A stretch of 64,000 bases of DNA, from assembly GCA_947464185.1 (NCBI GenBank), contig CANHVY010000012.1:1-64000 (forward strand), written 5' to 3'. A program made the position numbers and the translations under genes. The stretch is from Burkholderiales bacterium. Its GTDB lineage: Bacteria > Pseudomonadota > Gammaproteobacteria > Burkholderiales > Burkholderiaceae_C. The notes beneath the pieces were generated by a model. It saw nothing but the letters and a program-made list of their open reading frames with translations, searched no databases and had not been told where the DNA came from. Shown here in pieces: positions 34,449 to 43,015 of this stretch (the first letter of the stretch is position 1; every line of letters starts with the position of its first letter).

Positions 34449-35423
34449 GTGAAGCCAAGCAAATTCCTGTTGACCCTGGGACTGGCCCTGGGTCTGACCT
34501 CCGCCGCCGTTGCGCAGCAGATCACCATGCGCAATGCCATCTCGGTGGCGCAGAACTCCCATGCGGGTGAGGCCATCGACACCCTGGCCCGCGAGGTGGA
34601 AAGGCGTACCAACGGCCGCATCGTCATCAAGAACTTCTACTCGGGCTCTCTGGGCGGCGAGCGCGAGGTGATGGAGTCGGTGCAGCTGGGCACGCAGGAG
34701 CTGGCCCACAACTCCACTGGCCCGGTGCCGAATTTCGTGCCTGAGACCCGCATCCTGGACGTGCCCTTCCTGTTCCGCGACAAGGCCCACGCCCGTGCGG
34801 TACTGGACGGGCCTATTGGTCAAGAGCTGCTGGCGAAGTTCGAATCCAAGGGCTTCAAGGCCCTGGCCTGGACGGAGAACGGCGTGCGTCACATGACCAA
34901 CAACAAGCGCCCCATCAACGAGCCCAATGACCTCAAGGGCTTGAAGATGCGCACCATGGAGAACCCGGTGCACGTGGCCGCCTACAAGGGCCTGGGCATC
35001 GTCACCACGCCCATGGCCTTCCCTGAAGTGTTCACGGCCCTGCAGCAAGGCACCGTGGATGGCCAGGAGAACCCGCTGTCGGTGATCATGGCCGCCAACT
35101 TCGACCAGGTGCAAAAGCACATGACCCTGACCGGTCACGTGTACTCGCCCTCGGTCTACCTGATGAACAAGGCGGTGTGGGACAAGCTCAGCGCGGGCGA
35201 CAAGCAGATCTTCCTGGATGCCGCCAAGGAGGGCGTCAAGGCCAACCGCGCGCGGGTGGACAAGGACGATGCCAACGGTGTGGCGGAGTTGCGCAAGAAG
35301 GGCATGACCGTGATCGAGAACGTGGACAAGGCCAAGTTCATCGCCACACTGGGCCCGGTTTACGCGGAGTTCGAAAAGCAGTTCGGCAAGGCCAACCTGG
35401 ATCGCATCCGCAACTACAAGTGA
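34449..35423 (+). CDS. dctP: TRAP transporter substrate-binding protein, DctP family
   Basis: A 324-residue periplasmic binding protein. The signal is KFLLTLGLALGLTSAAVA, cut before QQITMRN. Family motifs are ERRTNGRIVIKNFYSGSLGG, KGLKMRTMENPVH (Arg that clamps the carboxylate) and VDGQENPLSVI. I prefer GTG 34449 because GGAG stands seven bases upstream; an ATG five codons earlier also exists. It delivers a carboxylate-bearing compound, possibly a C4-dicarboxylate, sugar acid or sulfonate, to the DctQM pair downstream. Confidence 0.9.
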   Translation: MKPSKFLLTLGLALGLTSAAVAQQITMRNAISVAQNSHAGEAIDTLAREVERRTNGRIVIKNFYSGSLGGEREVMESVQLGTQELAHNSTGPVPNFVPETRILDVPFLFRDKAHARAVLDGPIGQELLAKFESKGFKALAWTENGVRHMTNNKRPINEPNDLKGLKMRTMENPVHVAAYKGLGIVTTPMAFPEVFTALQQGTVDGQENPLSVIMAANFDQVQKHMTLTGHVYSPSVYLMNKAVWDKLSAGDKQIFLDAAKEGVKANRARVDKDDANGVAELRKKGMTVIENVDKAKFIATLGPVYAEFEKQFGKANLDRIRNYK

Positions 35424-35456
35424 TCTGACCCCGTCTCAAGACGCTTGACGATTCCG

Positions 35457-35489
35457 ACGCCCGTCCGGTTCACACTGGCGGGCGTTTTG
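35457..35489 (+). terminator. Hairpin with T-rich tail between dctP and dctQ
   Basis: ACGCCCG (35457-35463) pairs with CGGGCGT (35479-35485) over a 15-base loop, followed by TTTGTCTTTT. It has the shape of an intrinsic terminator or attenuator inside the TRAP operon. It would let the binding protein be made in excess over the membrane subunits. Confidence 0.7.
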
Positions 35490-35512
35490 TCTTTTCTACA
35501 GGCAGCCTGCCG

Positions 35513-36007
35513 ATGAAACAACAGTTCTTGCGCCTTGAGCGCTGGACCACTTCAGTCTCGATGGCGGTAGCGTGTCTGATGCTGGCGCTGGCGTCCTGCT
35601 TCGCCATTCATCAGATCGTCACCCGGTTCATCCTGGAGTCCCCCGCGGAGTGGACGGAGGTGTTGATCCGCTTCAGCCTGATCTGGATGGTCTTCCTGGG
35701 CATTCCGACCGCCTTTCGGCAGGGGGCCATGGTGAGCGTGGACTTGCTGTACCGCATGAGCGGCGGGCGCATGCGCCGCGTGCTGGACACCGTGGTGGCC
35801 GTCGCTGCGCTCATGCTCAGCGGCGTCATCCTGTGGTGGGGTTGGGACTACGCCCAGCGTGGCCGTGTGCAGTCGATGATCGGCCTGGAGGGCGTGTCGA
35901 TGTTCTGGGCTTACCTGGCACTGCCCGTGGGGGCCGTGTTCAGCATCATCGGCATCGTCGGCAACTGGCTGGACCCCCAGCGTCTCGAACTGGAGAACGC
36001 GCAATGA
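35513..36007 (+). CDS. dctQ: TRAP transporter small permease, DctQ family
   Basis: A 164-residue membrane protein with four helices. The family motif is visible in SPAEWTEVLIRFSLIWMVFLGIPTAFRQGAMVSVD. It pairs with DctM as the small subunit of the sodium- or proton-driven TRAP transporter. Its stop overlaps the dctM start as ATGA. It follows the hairpin after dctP by 24 bases. Confidence 0.9.
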   Translation: MKQQFLRLERWTTSVSMAVACLMLALASCFAIHQIVTRFILESPAEWTEVLIRFSLIWMVFLGIPTAFRQGAMVSVDLLYRMSGGRMRRVLDTVVAVAALMLSGVILWWGWDYAQRGRVQSMIGLEGVSMFWAYLALPVGAVFSIIGIVGNWLDPQRLELENAQ

Positions 36008-37281
36008 GCACCGCCATGCTGATCACGATGATGCTGTGCTTTGCACTGAGCGTCTCGGTGGCCGTCTCCATCGGTCTGTCCGCCATCCTCGGCATCCAGC
36101 TGGCCAACGCCAACATGCTCATCTCCGTCAAGGAGATGTTCAACTCGATCAACAAGTTTCCGCTGGCCGCCATCCCCTTCTTCATCCTGGCCGGCAACCT
36201 GATGGAAACAGGGGGCATCTCCAAGCGCTTGATCGAGTTCTCCAAGAGCATCGTCGGGGGCATTCAGGGCGGCCTGCCCATCACGTGCGTGATGACCTGC
36301 ATGATCTTTGCGGCAGTCTCGGGTTCTTCAGTGGCCACCACCTTCGCGATTGGCGCCATCCTGATCCCGGCCTTGATCAAGCACGGCTATCCGCGCCCTT
36401 GGGCCACGTCCCTCCAGGCCACGGCGGCCGAACTGGGGGTGATCATTCCGCCGTCGATTCCCATGATCTTGTTCGGCGTCAGCGCCGAGGTCTCCATCGG
36501 CGAGTTGTTCATTGCAGGTTTTGGCCCTGGTCTGCTGATCGGTGTGGCGCTCATGTTCTTCGTCTGGGCGTACTCGAAGTACAAAGGCTGGGGCAAGAAC
36601 GACGGTGATGGCCGGCTGAGTTTTGGCAAGGCCACCTGGCAGGCGGGCTGGGCCTTGTTCATGCCGGTGATCGTGCTGGGCGGCATTTATGGAGGGGTGT
36701 TCACACCCACGGAAGCTGCCGCGGTTGCGGTGCTGTATTCCTTCATCGTGGGCACCTTCATTCACCGGGAAATCAAGTTCAAGGACCTGTATCCCATTCT
36801 GCGCAAGTCCGTGATCTCCAGCGCCGTGATCATGTTCATCATCGCCAACGCGGGGCTGTTCGCATTCCTGATCACCCGGGCGGGCGTGCCGGGCGCCATT
36901 GGGCAGTGGCTGGAGCAGGTGCTGCAGTCGCCCTTCTATTTCCTTCTGGGGGTGAACGCGGCCCTGTTCGTCATCGGCATGTTCATCGAAACCGGCGCGG
37001 CCATCATCGTGCTGGCCCCGATCTTGGTGCCGGTGGCCATCCACTTCGGCATCGATCCGGTCCACTTCGGCACGATCATGGTGGTCAACCTGGCCCTGGG
37101 CATGATCACGCCACCCTTTGGCGTCAACCTGTTCGCAGCGTGTACGGTGGCCAGGATCTCGCTCGATCGCATCATCAAGGACCTGATACCGTTCATTTGC
37201 GTGATCCTGACCTGCCTGATGGTGATCACCTACGTGCCCGAGATCTCGCTGGCCTTGCGAGACCTGGTTTACGACAAGTAG
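36004..37281 (+). CDS. dctM: TRAP transporter large permease, DctM family
   Basis: A 425-residue protein with about twelve membrane segments. DctM signatures include NKFPLAAIPFFILAGNLMET, AAVSGSSVATTFAIGAILIP and VVNLALGMITPPFGVNLFAA. It forms the translocation channel, using an ion gradient with substrate from DctP. The length is normal. It ends the TRAP operon; the next gene is convergent 57 bases on. Confidence 0.93.
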   Translation: MSTAMLITMMLCFALSVSVAVSIGLSAILGIQLANANMLISVKEMFNSINKFPLAAIPFFILAGNLMETGGISKRLIEFSKSIVGGIQGGLPITCVMTCMIFAAVSGSSVATTFAIGAILIPALIKHGYPRPWATSLQATAAELGVIIPPSIPMILFGVSAEVSIGELFIAGFGPGLLIGVALMFFVWAYSKYKGWGKNDGDGRLSFGKATWQAGWALFMPVIVLGGIYGGVFTPTEAAAVAVLYSFIVGTFIHREIKFKDLYPILRKSVISSAVIMFIIANAGLFAFLITRAGVPGAIGQWLEQVLQSPFYFLLGVNAALFVIGMFIETGAAIIVLAPILVPVAIHFGIDPVHFGTIMVVNLALGMITPPFGVNLFAACTVARISLDRIIKDLIPFICVILTCLMVITYVPEISLALRDLVYDK

Positions 37282-37338
37282 CCGCAGCGTGGAGCCGGGC
37301 CTGTTCGGGCCTCGGCGCCTTGAGCTGAGCTTGCACCT

Positions 37339-37986
37339 TCAGCGCAATTGCGCGAAGTAGTGCGCCATGTCGGCGATGTCGCGGTCGCTGAAGCCGCGCA
37401 GCACGCCGTTCATCATGGTGTCGCGTCCCTGGGCCTTGTTGTCGCGGAACTCGCGCATCGATTGCACCAGGTAGTCCTCGCGCTGGGCGGCCAGGCGCGG
37501 CATCTGCTGCTGGCCGGCGTAGCTGGGCAGGTGGCAGGTGCCGCAGAGCGCGCGCGAGGCGATGGCCTCACCGCGGCGGAAGGTGGCCTCATCGCGCGGT
37601 GTTTCTTGTGCCACTGCCGGCTGGCGGCTGTAGTGATCTGCCAGCGCCACGATCTCGGCATCGCTCACGCCGTTGAGCAGGCCCTGCATCGGCGCTATCT
37701 GCCGCAGGCCCTCGCGGATGAGGATCAGCGTGTTCTCCAGGAACACCTTGGGCTGGCCGGCCAGCGAAGGGCTGAGCGCCAGCACCGAGTTGCCGTTGGC
37801 GCCGTGGCAGGCCCCGCACATCGCAAGCGTCGCTGGCGGCGCGGCCGCCGAAGTTGCTGCGGTGGGCTGTGGGGCTGGGGCAGTGGCTGGGGATTGGGCC
37901 TGCGCCAAGGCAGGGTTCAGCGCCAGCATCGTCACGAAAAAGGCCACCGCCTTGCGGGCGGTGGCCATGCGGCCAGACACGGGCAT
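37339..37986 (-). CDS. Di-heme c-type cytochrome
   Basis: A 215-residue periplasmic cytochrome. After the signal (AVAFFVTMLALNPALAQA) and a Pro/Ala/Thr linker come two heme sites, CGACH at 57-61 and CGTCH at 148-152, and Met ligands later in each half (candidates in APMQGLL and TMMNGVL). The two-domain c4-like layout suits electron transfer between a periplasmic dehydrogenase and an oxidase. It follows the PQQ-type dehydrogenase by two bases, so it is the likely electron acceptor. Confidence 0.88.
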   Translation of the reverse strand: MPVSGRMATARKAVAFFVTMLALNPALAQAQSPATAPAPQPTAATSAAAPPATLAMCGACHGANGNSVLALSPSLAGQPKVFLENTLILIREGLRQIAPMQGLLNGVSDAEIVALADHYSRQPAVAQETPRDEATFRRGEAIASRALCGTCHLPSYAGQQQMPRLAAQREDYLVQSMREFRDNKAQGRDTMMNGVLRGFSDRDIADMAHYFAQLR

Positions 37987-37988
37987 GC

Positions 37989-39248
37989 TCAGCGCGAGTA
38001 GCTCACGCGGTAGACCGCACCCATCTGCTCGTCCGACACCAGCAGCGAGCCGTCAGGCTGCTGGTGGATGTAGGCCGGGCGGCCGTTGAAGGTGTCATCC
38101 GCGTTCAGGAAGCCGGTCAGGAAGGGCGTGGTCTTGGCGTTGCGGCCATCGGCATCGGCCGTGACGGCCACCACGTCGAAGCCCAGCTTCTTGGAGCGGT
38201 TCCACGAGCCCTTGCGCGCGATGAACATCGCGTTGCGGTACTCGGCCGGGAACATGTTGCCGGTGTAGAACTTCAGGCCCATCACGGCCGTGTGCGGGCC
38301 CATGTTGGCCACGGGCAGCGTCACGCCGTCGCAGGGCTTGGCCTTGACGATGTCACGGTCAGGCACGCCGCTGGCATGGCAGTAGGGGAAGCCGAAGTTC
38401 AGGCCCACCTTGCTCATGCGGTTGAGCTCATCGTCGGGCGTGTCGTCACCCATCCAGTCGCGACCGTGATCGGTGAACCACAGCTCCTTGGTGACCGGGT
38501 GCCAGTCAAAGCCCACCGTGTTGCGCACGCCGCGGGCGATGACTTCCATGCCCGAGCCGTCGGCGTTGTAGCGGCGGATCTGCGCGTACTCCTGTCCCGG
38601 CAGGCAGATGTTGCACGGCGCACCAAAGGGCACGTACAGCTTGCCGTCCGGGCCGAAGGCCACGTATTTCCAGTTGTGGTGCTGCTCGGGCGGCAGGTTG
38701 AACGCCTTGGTCATGTCCACCGGCGCCACGTTCGGGTTGGTGGCGATGTCGTCGAACCGCAGCACCTTGTCGATGGCGAACACATACAGCGTGTTGCCAC
38801 GCACCGCCACGCCCGCGGGCTGCGTGAGCTTGTCGATCACGGTGCGCACGGTGCGCTGACCACCGGCGTCGGTGATCTCGTACACGCGGCCGATGCCACG
38901 CGTGCCCACGTAGATCTTGCCGTTGTCAGCGCGCGCCATGGCGCGGCCGCCTGGCATGCCGTGCGCCCACAACTCCAGCTTGAAGCCTTGCGGCACCTTC
39001 AGGCGGTTCAGCGGAATCTGCTCGGGCGGCGTCGCGGTGAGGCGACCTGCCAGTGGTGCGAGGGTGCTGGTGGCCTGCTCGGGTGTGCGGCCCTGCTGCC
39101 ATGCCAGCTGCACAGGTGCGCTGACGATGGGCGAGATGGTGGGCGGTGCCGGCGGCTGCGATGCGCAGCCGGCGACGATCGCTGAGGCGGCCGCGATGGC
39201 GAACAGCGCCGTGCGGCGGCGCGCGGAGGTGAGGGCGGAAAGAACCAA
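37989..39248 (-). CDS. PQQ-dependent sugar dehydrogenase-like lipoprotein
   Basis: A 419-residue six-bladed propeller protein of the glucose/sorbosone dehydrogenase group. The lipobox is IVAGCAS (Cys28), so it sits at the outer face of a membrane. Family motifs: KLYVPFGAPCNICLPG, WFTDHGRDWMGDDTPDDELN (the DDxPDDE loop that binds Ca in these enzymes) and GSWNRSKKLGFDVV. It oxidises an unknown sugar or alcohol and probably passes electrons to the cytochrome encoded downstream. A perfect palindrome lies 17 bases before its start. Confidence 0.86.
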   Translation of the reverse strand: MVLSALTSARRRTALFAIAAASAIVAGCASQPPAPPTISPIVSAPVQLAWQQGRTPEQATSTLAPLAGRLTATPPEQIPLNRLKVPQGFKLELWAHGMPGGRAMARADNGKIYVGTRGIGRVYEITDAGGQRTVRTVIDKLTQPAGVAVRGNTLYVFAIDKVLRFDDIATNPNVAPVDMTKAFNLPPEQHHNWKYVAFGPDGKLYVPFGAPCNICLPGQEYAQIRRYNADGSGMEVIARGVRNTVGFDWHPVTKELWFTDHGRDWMGDDTPDDELNRMSKVGLNFGFPYCHASGVPDRDIVKAKPCDGVTLPVANMGPHTAVMGLKFYTGNMFPAEYRNAMFIARKGSWNRSKKLGFDVVAVTADADGRNAKTTPFLTGFLNADDTFNGRPAYIHQQPDGSLLVSDEQMGAVYRVSYSR

Positions 39249-39265
39249 GGCGGTCTCCTGTTATG

Positions 39266-39279
39266 TGATCGATCGATCA
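39266..39279. promoter_or_regulatory. Perfect 14-base palindrome TGATCGATCGATCA
   Basis: Located in the divergent gap between the PQQ-type dehydrogenase and the secreted hydrolase, 17 bases upstream of the dehydrogenase start. It contains repeated GATC sites. The position suits a repressor operator or Dam-sensitive site, but no cognate regulator gene is adjacent. Confidence 0.4.
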
Positions 39280-39472
39280 TTGTTGGGGTGCCCGGCCAAG
39301 CGTTTACGCCATGCCTGACTGCGCCCCTCCTCGGAACTCGGGTTTTGGATCGGGTTTTCCCTGTGTCGCGGGTCTTCCCCAGCGCCGAAGACCAGCCCCG
39401 TGCTTCCCCGAGGACCGTTCAGGGACATCGCGGCATAAAGTCCGTCGTTCCCCAACGCTTTGGCGAACCAAC

Positions 39473-40819
39473 ATGAACTTTGCTCAACGTCTCCTGAATG
39501 GGCATGCCACGGGCCTGGCCGGCTGGGCGGTCCTCGCGGCGACCCTGGGGCTTTCAGGCTGTGCCCTGACTTCGCTGCCACCTGCACCCGCAGAGGCACC
39601 GCCTCAGGCCATGTCCTGCCCGGATGGTGTGCCAGCAGGCGCGCGCTGCCTGCGCGGACAGGACTCTGCCACCTCGCACTACCTCATCGTGATGCCCGAG
39701 AAGTGGAGTGGCGTGCTGGTGGTGCACGCCCATGGCGGACCCACCCTGGGGCCTCCCACGGCTGCCCGGGCTGACGAGGACATCAAGCGCTGGGCCATCA
39801 CCGTGCGCGAGGGCTATGCCTGGGCGGGTTCGGTGTTCCGTCAGGGGGGCTTTGCCGTCACCACGGCCGCCGAGGACACCGAGCGGGTGCGTCGCATCTT
39901 CCTGCAGCATGTGGCCACGCCGCGCCGCACCCTGCTGCACGGCCAGTCCTGGGGGGCGATGGTGGCGGCGCGCGCCGCCGAGATGTACCCCAAGAGCTGG
40001 GAGGGCATCCTGCTGACCAGCGGTGTGGTGGCGGGCCCTGCCACCTACGACTTCCGGCTGGACCTGCGCGCGCTGTACCAGCACCTGTGCGGCAACCATC
40101 CGCGCCCCGGCGAGCCGGCTTATCCCTTGTCCGTGGGGCTGCCTGCGGAATCCAGCATGACCAACGCCGATCTGGCGGCGCGGGCCGACGAGTGCCTGGG
40201 CTTGCGCAAGCCCGCAGCCCAGCGCACGGTCGAGCAGGCGCAGCGCATCAAGACGCTGGTGGACGTGGTCAAGACGCCTGAGAGCTCGCTCATCGGCCAC
40301 CTCAATTGGGGCACCTTCATGTTGCGGGACGTGGTGCAGAAGTCCGGCGGGGCGCCGTTTGGCAACGAGCGCGTGCGCTACACCGGCTCAGCCGATGATG
40401 CGGCCCTGAATGCAGCCGTGCCCCGCTTCAAGCCCGACCCGCAGGCGCAGGCACGCTTTGTCGCCGACGTGGACCACGCGGGCCGCTTCGGCGTGCCCGT
40501 GCTCACCACCCACGGGGTGGGTGACTCCACCGTGTTCGTCGAGGGTCACGACACGCTGCGCCAGCGCATGCAGGCCGCGGGCAATGGCCATCGGCTGGTG
40601 CAGACCTTTGTCGATTCGCGCGAGCACAGCTACCTGGGCGATGCCATCTACCCTCCGTTGTTCGAGTCCTTGCTGCGTTGGGTGGAGCAGGGCGAGAAGC
40701 CGACACCCTCGGGCATCGCCCAGCGCTGCCGCGACCTCAAGCCTGCTCAGGTGGCGGAATGCCGCTTCCTGCCCGACTTCACGCCGCGTGCGCTGGCTTC
40801 GAGGATTGCGCCGCGGTGA
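39473..40819 (+). CDS. Secreted alpha/beta-hydrolase lipoprotein
   Basis: A 448-residue protein with lipobox LGLSGC (Cys30), a hydrolase fold and the nucleophile elbow GQSWG (Ser159), preceded by HAHGGP as oxyanion-type loop. The late catalytic His is likely in SREHSYLGDA, and the acid in TTHGVGDSTVF. Such proteins act at the cell envelope as esterases or peptidases; the substrate cannot be named. The Cys pairs (SCPDG...RCL and RCRDL...ECRFL) suggest disulfides, in keeping with export. ATG 39473 fits the signal peptide. Confidence 0.8.
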   Translation: MNFAQRLLNGHATGLAGWAVLAATLGLSGCALTSLPPAPAEAPPQAMSCPDGVPAGARCLRGQDSATSHYLIVMPEKWSGVLVVHAHGGPTLGPPTAARADEDIKRWAITVREGYAWAGSVFRQGGFAVTTAAEDTERVRRIFLQHVATPRRTLLHGQSWGAMVAARAAEMYPKSWEGILLTSGVVAGPATYDFRLDLRALYQHLCGNHPRPGEPAYPLSVGLPAESSMTNADLAARADECLGLRKPAAQRTVEQAQRIKTLVDVVKTPESSLIGHLNWGTFMLRDVVQKSGGAPFGNERVRYTGSADDAALNAAVPRFKPDPQAQARFVADVDHAGRFGVPVLTTHGVGDSTVFVEGHDTLRQRMQAAGNGHRLVQTFVDSREHSYLGDAIYPPLFESLLRWVEQGEKPTPSGIAQRCRDLKPAQVAECRFLPDFTPRALASRIAPR

Positions 40820-41008
40820 ACAGCAGCCTGTGATGCGGCCTGGCGCGCTCCTGTGGGGCGCGGGGTGCTTTCAAGCTGTCCAGTTAGTGCTCTTTCGGGC
40901 CGAGCGGCATCAGCGTTTCTGGGCTCCCAGGCTGTGGCGCTTGGCGTCTGCACTCACTTTGCGTCTCGTCTGTTTCGAGCCCGACGAGGACGGTACGCTG
41001 TCGATCCT

Positions 41009-43012
41009 GTGCCTTCCGAACGCGCCGCCCATCCTTTAACTCGCACCGCTGGCGCGTCCCGCGCCCCCCGCAGGCTGGAGTATCTGGAGCGCATCCGCAC
41101 GCTCGACGATTGGGCCTGGCTGCGCGCGCGCCCGGGGCATCACACGGTGGCGCGTACCGAGACCGTCAAGTTTCTGATCGATCTCCACAACGGCGCAAAG
41201 ACCTACTTCCTGGACACCAACAAGTGGGAGGTGCACTTTGACTTCGTGCACCGCTTCCTGGACCCCTATGCCGACTACGAGCGCTTCAACATCCGCGAGT
41301 ACACGCAGGATGAGCGGCGCTTCGTGCTCGGCTCGCTGATGCATTACCTGGATGGCGGCCACTGGACGGTGGAGCTTTCGGGTGGTGACACCTTGTCGAC
41401 CGAGCGCATTGCCTGGATGGTCGAGCACATTACGGCCCGGGTGGGGTGTGTCGCGGGCTTGATGTTTCGGCCCGTGTCGCCGCTGCAGATCACGCAGGCG
41501 GCGCGGCTGAACGGACGGGTGCCCGTGCTTTCCAGCGATGCGCTGAACGCCTCGGTGGTCTACCAGCCGGTGGTGCTGGGTGTGGCCTATGGCCATGTGC
41601 GGCTCATTCGCGGCGCGCTGCAGGTCTCGGCTGTGCGGCCCTCCGACATCGTGGTCAGTGAGTTGGTGCCGGAGCAGATACCGCCCGTGGCTGGCCTGGT
41701 GACCAGTCAGCTGCAGGCACCTCTGGCGCATGTGGCGGTGCTGTGCCGCAACCGCCACACGCCCGACATGTCCTTGCGCGGGGCCATCGATCTGGATGTG
41801 TTCACCCGATGGGAGGGGCAACTGGTCAAGCTCAGCGTCGCAGGCCAGGACTACACGGTGGAACTGGCCGACCCTGCCGAGGCGCAGGCCGCCTGGGCCG
41901 CCAGACGTCCGGCCGCCACCTGGTGCCCCGACGCAGATCTTCTGCCGCGCGGGCTGTTCGACGTGGCCACGCTGGACGTCGCTGCCGCCCGCTTCGTGGG
42001 TGCCAAGGCCGCGCAGATGGGACGGCTGGCCTGCATCGACGGACTGACGATCGCGGGTGGCTTTGCCATCCCGTTCTCGGCTTATCGAGACCACCTCGAG
42101 GCTGCGGGCCTGAACGCCGAGATCGATGCGATGCTGAATGAAGACGCGTTTGCCCGTGACGCGGGTGTGCGCTCGGTCCGCCTGGCGGCGCTGAGAGCGG
42201 CCATCCAGCAGCACCCGGTGCGCAGTGAGTTGTTGGCGGAGGTGTGTGAACGGCTGCAGCCGTGGGCGTTGCAGGGTCGGTCCATCTTCCGCAGCAGCAC
42301 GAACGCTGAAGATCTGGATGGCTTCAACGGAGCCGGCCTGTACGACAGCATCGAGGTGTCCGCCATGCCCTCACCACAGCAGGTGGCCGATGCCCTGCGC
42401 GGGGTGTGGGCCAGCGTCTGGCTGGAGCGGGCTTTCGAAGAGCGCGACTGGTACCGCATCGATCATCTCGGGGTGGCGATGGGCGTGCTGGTGCAGCCTT
42501 TTGTCGAAGGCGCCGTGGCCACCGGCGTGGCCATCACCGGCAACCCCTACAAGCAGGGCCTGGACGCCGTGTTCATCAACACGCAGTGGACCGGTGCCAC
42601 CGTGACAGGGGCGCAGGGTGACCAGCTGCCCGAGCAGTACCTGGTGGCCACCTGGACCGGGACCTTCGAGCCCGAGCTCATCAGCCGCAGTTCGCTGGCG
42701 GGAAGGGCACCCATCCTGCGTGATGAGGAGCTTGTGGATCTCACGACCCAGCTGCTGCAGGTTCACCGGTCCTTGTTGGCAGAGCACGCGGGCACCGCCA
42801 ATGCGATGGATGTCGAGTTCGCCCTGACGCGCGAGCGTGGGTTCGTGATGCTCCAGGCGCGGCCTTATCGCATCGTCTACAGCCTGGATCGCGCCGGCCG
42901 TGAGCGGCCCGGCTCGGAGTGGGTGCAGCGTTGGCAGGGCAGACTGCGACGCCTGGCTCATCAGCTGCGCACGGGTTGGCGCAGGCGAACCGTGCTCAGC
43001 TGGCAGGATTGA
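41009..43012 (+). CDS. Glucan-water-dikinase-like / PEP-synthase-type ATP-grasp protein
   Basis: About 667 residues from GTG 41009 (an ATG at 40853 gives 719, with an unlikely N-terminus). The middle has a phosphohistidine-like segment, SQLQAPLAHVAVLCRNRHTP, then a PPDK_N ATP-grasp domain: RSIFRSSTNAEDLDGFNGAG and, at the end, VMLQARPYRIVY. The His segment comes before the ATP-grasp domain, the order found in glucan water dikinases and the reverse of PEP synthase. It could phosphorylate a polysaccharide or another acceptor. The N-terminal 300 residues (NGAKTYFLDTNKWEVHFDF) are conserved-looking but not assigned. No signal peptide. Confidence 0.75.
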   Translation: MPSERAAHPLTRTAGASRAPRRLEYLERIRTLDDWAWLRARPGHHTVARTETVKFLIDLHNGAKTYFLDTNKWEVHFDFVHRFLDPYADYERFNIREYTQDERRFVLGSLMHYLDGGHWTVELSGGDTLSTERIAWMVEHITARVGCVAGLMFRPVSPLQITQAARLNGRVPVLSSDALNASVVYQPVVLGVAYGHVRLIRGALQVSAVRPSDIVVSELVPEQIPPVAGLVTSQLQAPLAHVAVLCRNRHTPDMSLRGAIDLDVFTRWEGQLVKLSVAGQDYTVELADPAEAQAAWAARRPAATWCPDADLLPRGLFDVATLDVAAARFVGAKAAQMGRLACIDGLTIAGGFAIPFSAYRDHLEAAGLNAEIDAMLNEDAFARDAGVRSVRLAALRAAIQQHPVRSELLAEVCERLQPWALQGRSIFRSSTNAEDLDGFNGAGLYDSIEVSAMPSPQQVADALRGVWASVWLERAFEERDWYRIDHLGVAMGVLVQPFVEGAVATGVAITGNPYKQGLDAVFINTQWTGATVTGAQGDQLPEQYLVATWTGTFEPELISRSSLAGRAPILRDEELVDLTTQLLQVHRSLLAEHAGTANAMDVEFALTRERGFVMLQARPYRIVYSLDRAGRERPGSEWVQRWQGRLRRLAHQLRTGWRRRTVLSWQD

Positions 43013-43015
43013 TGC

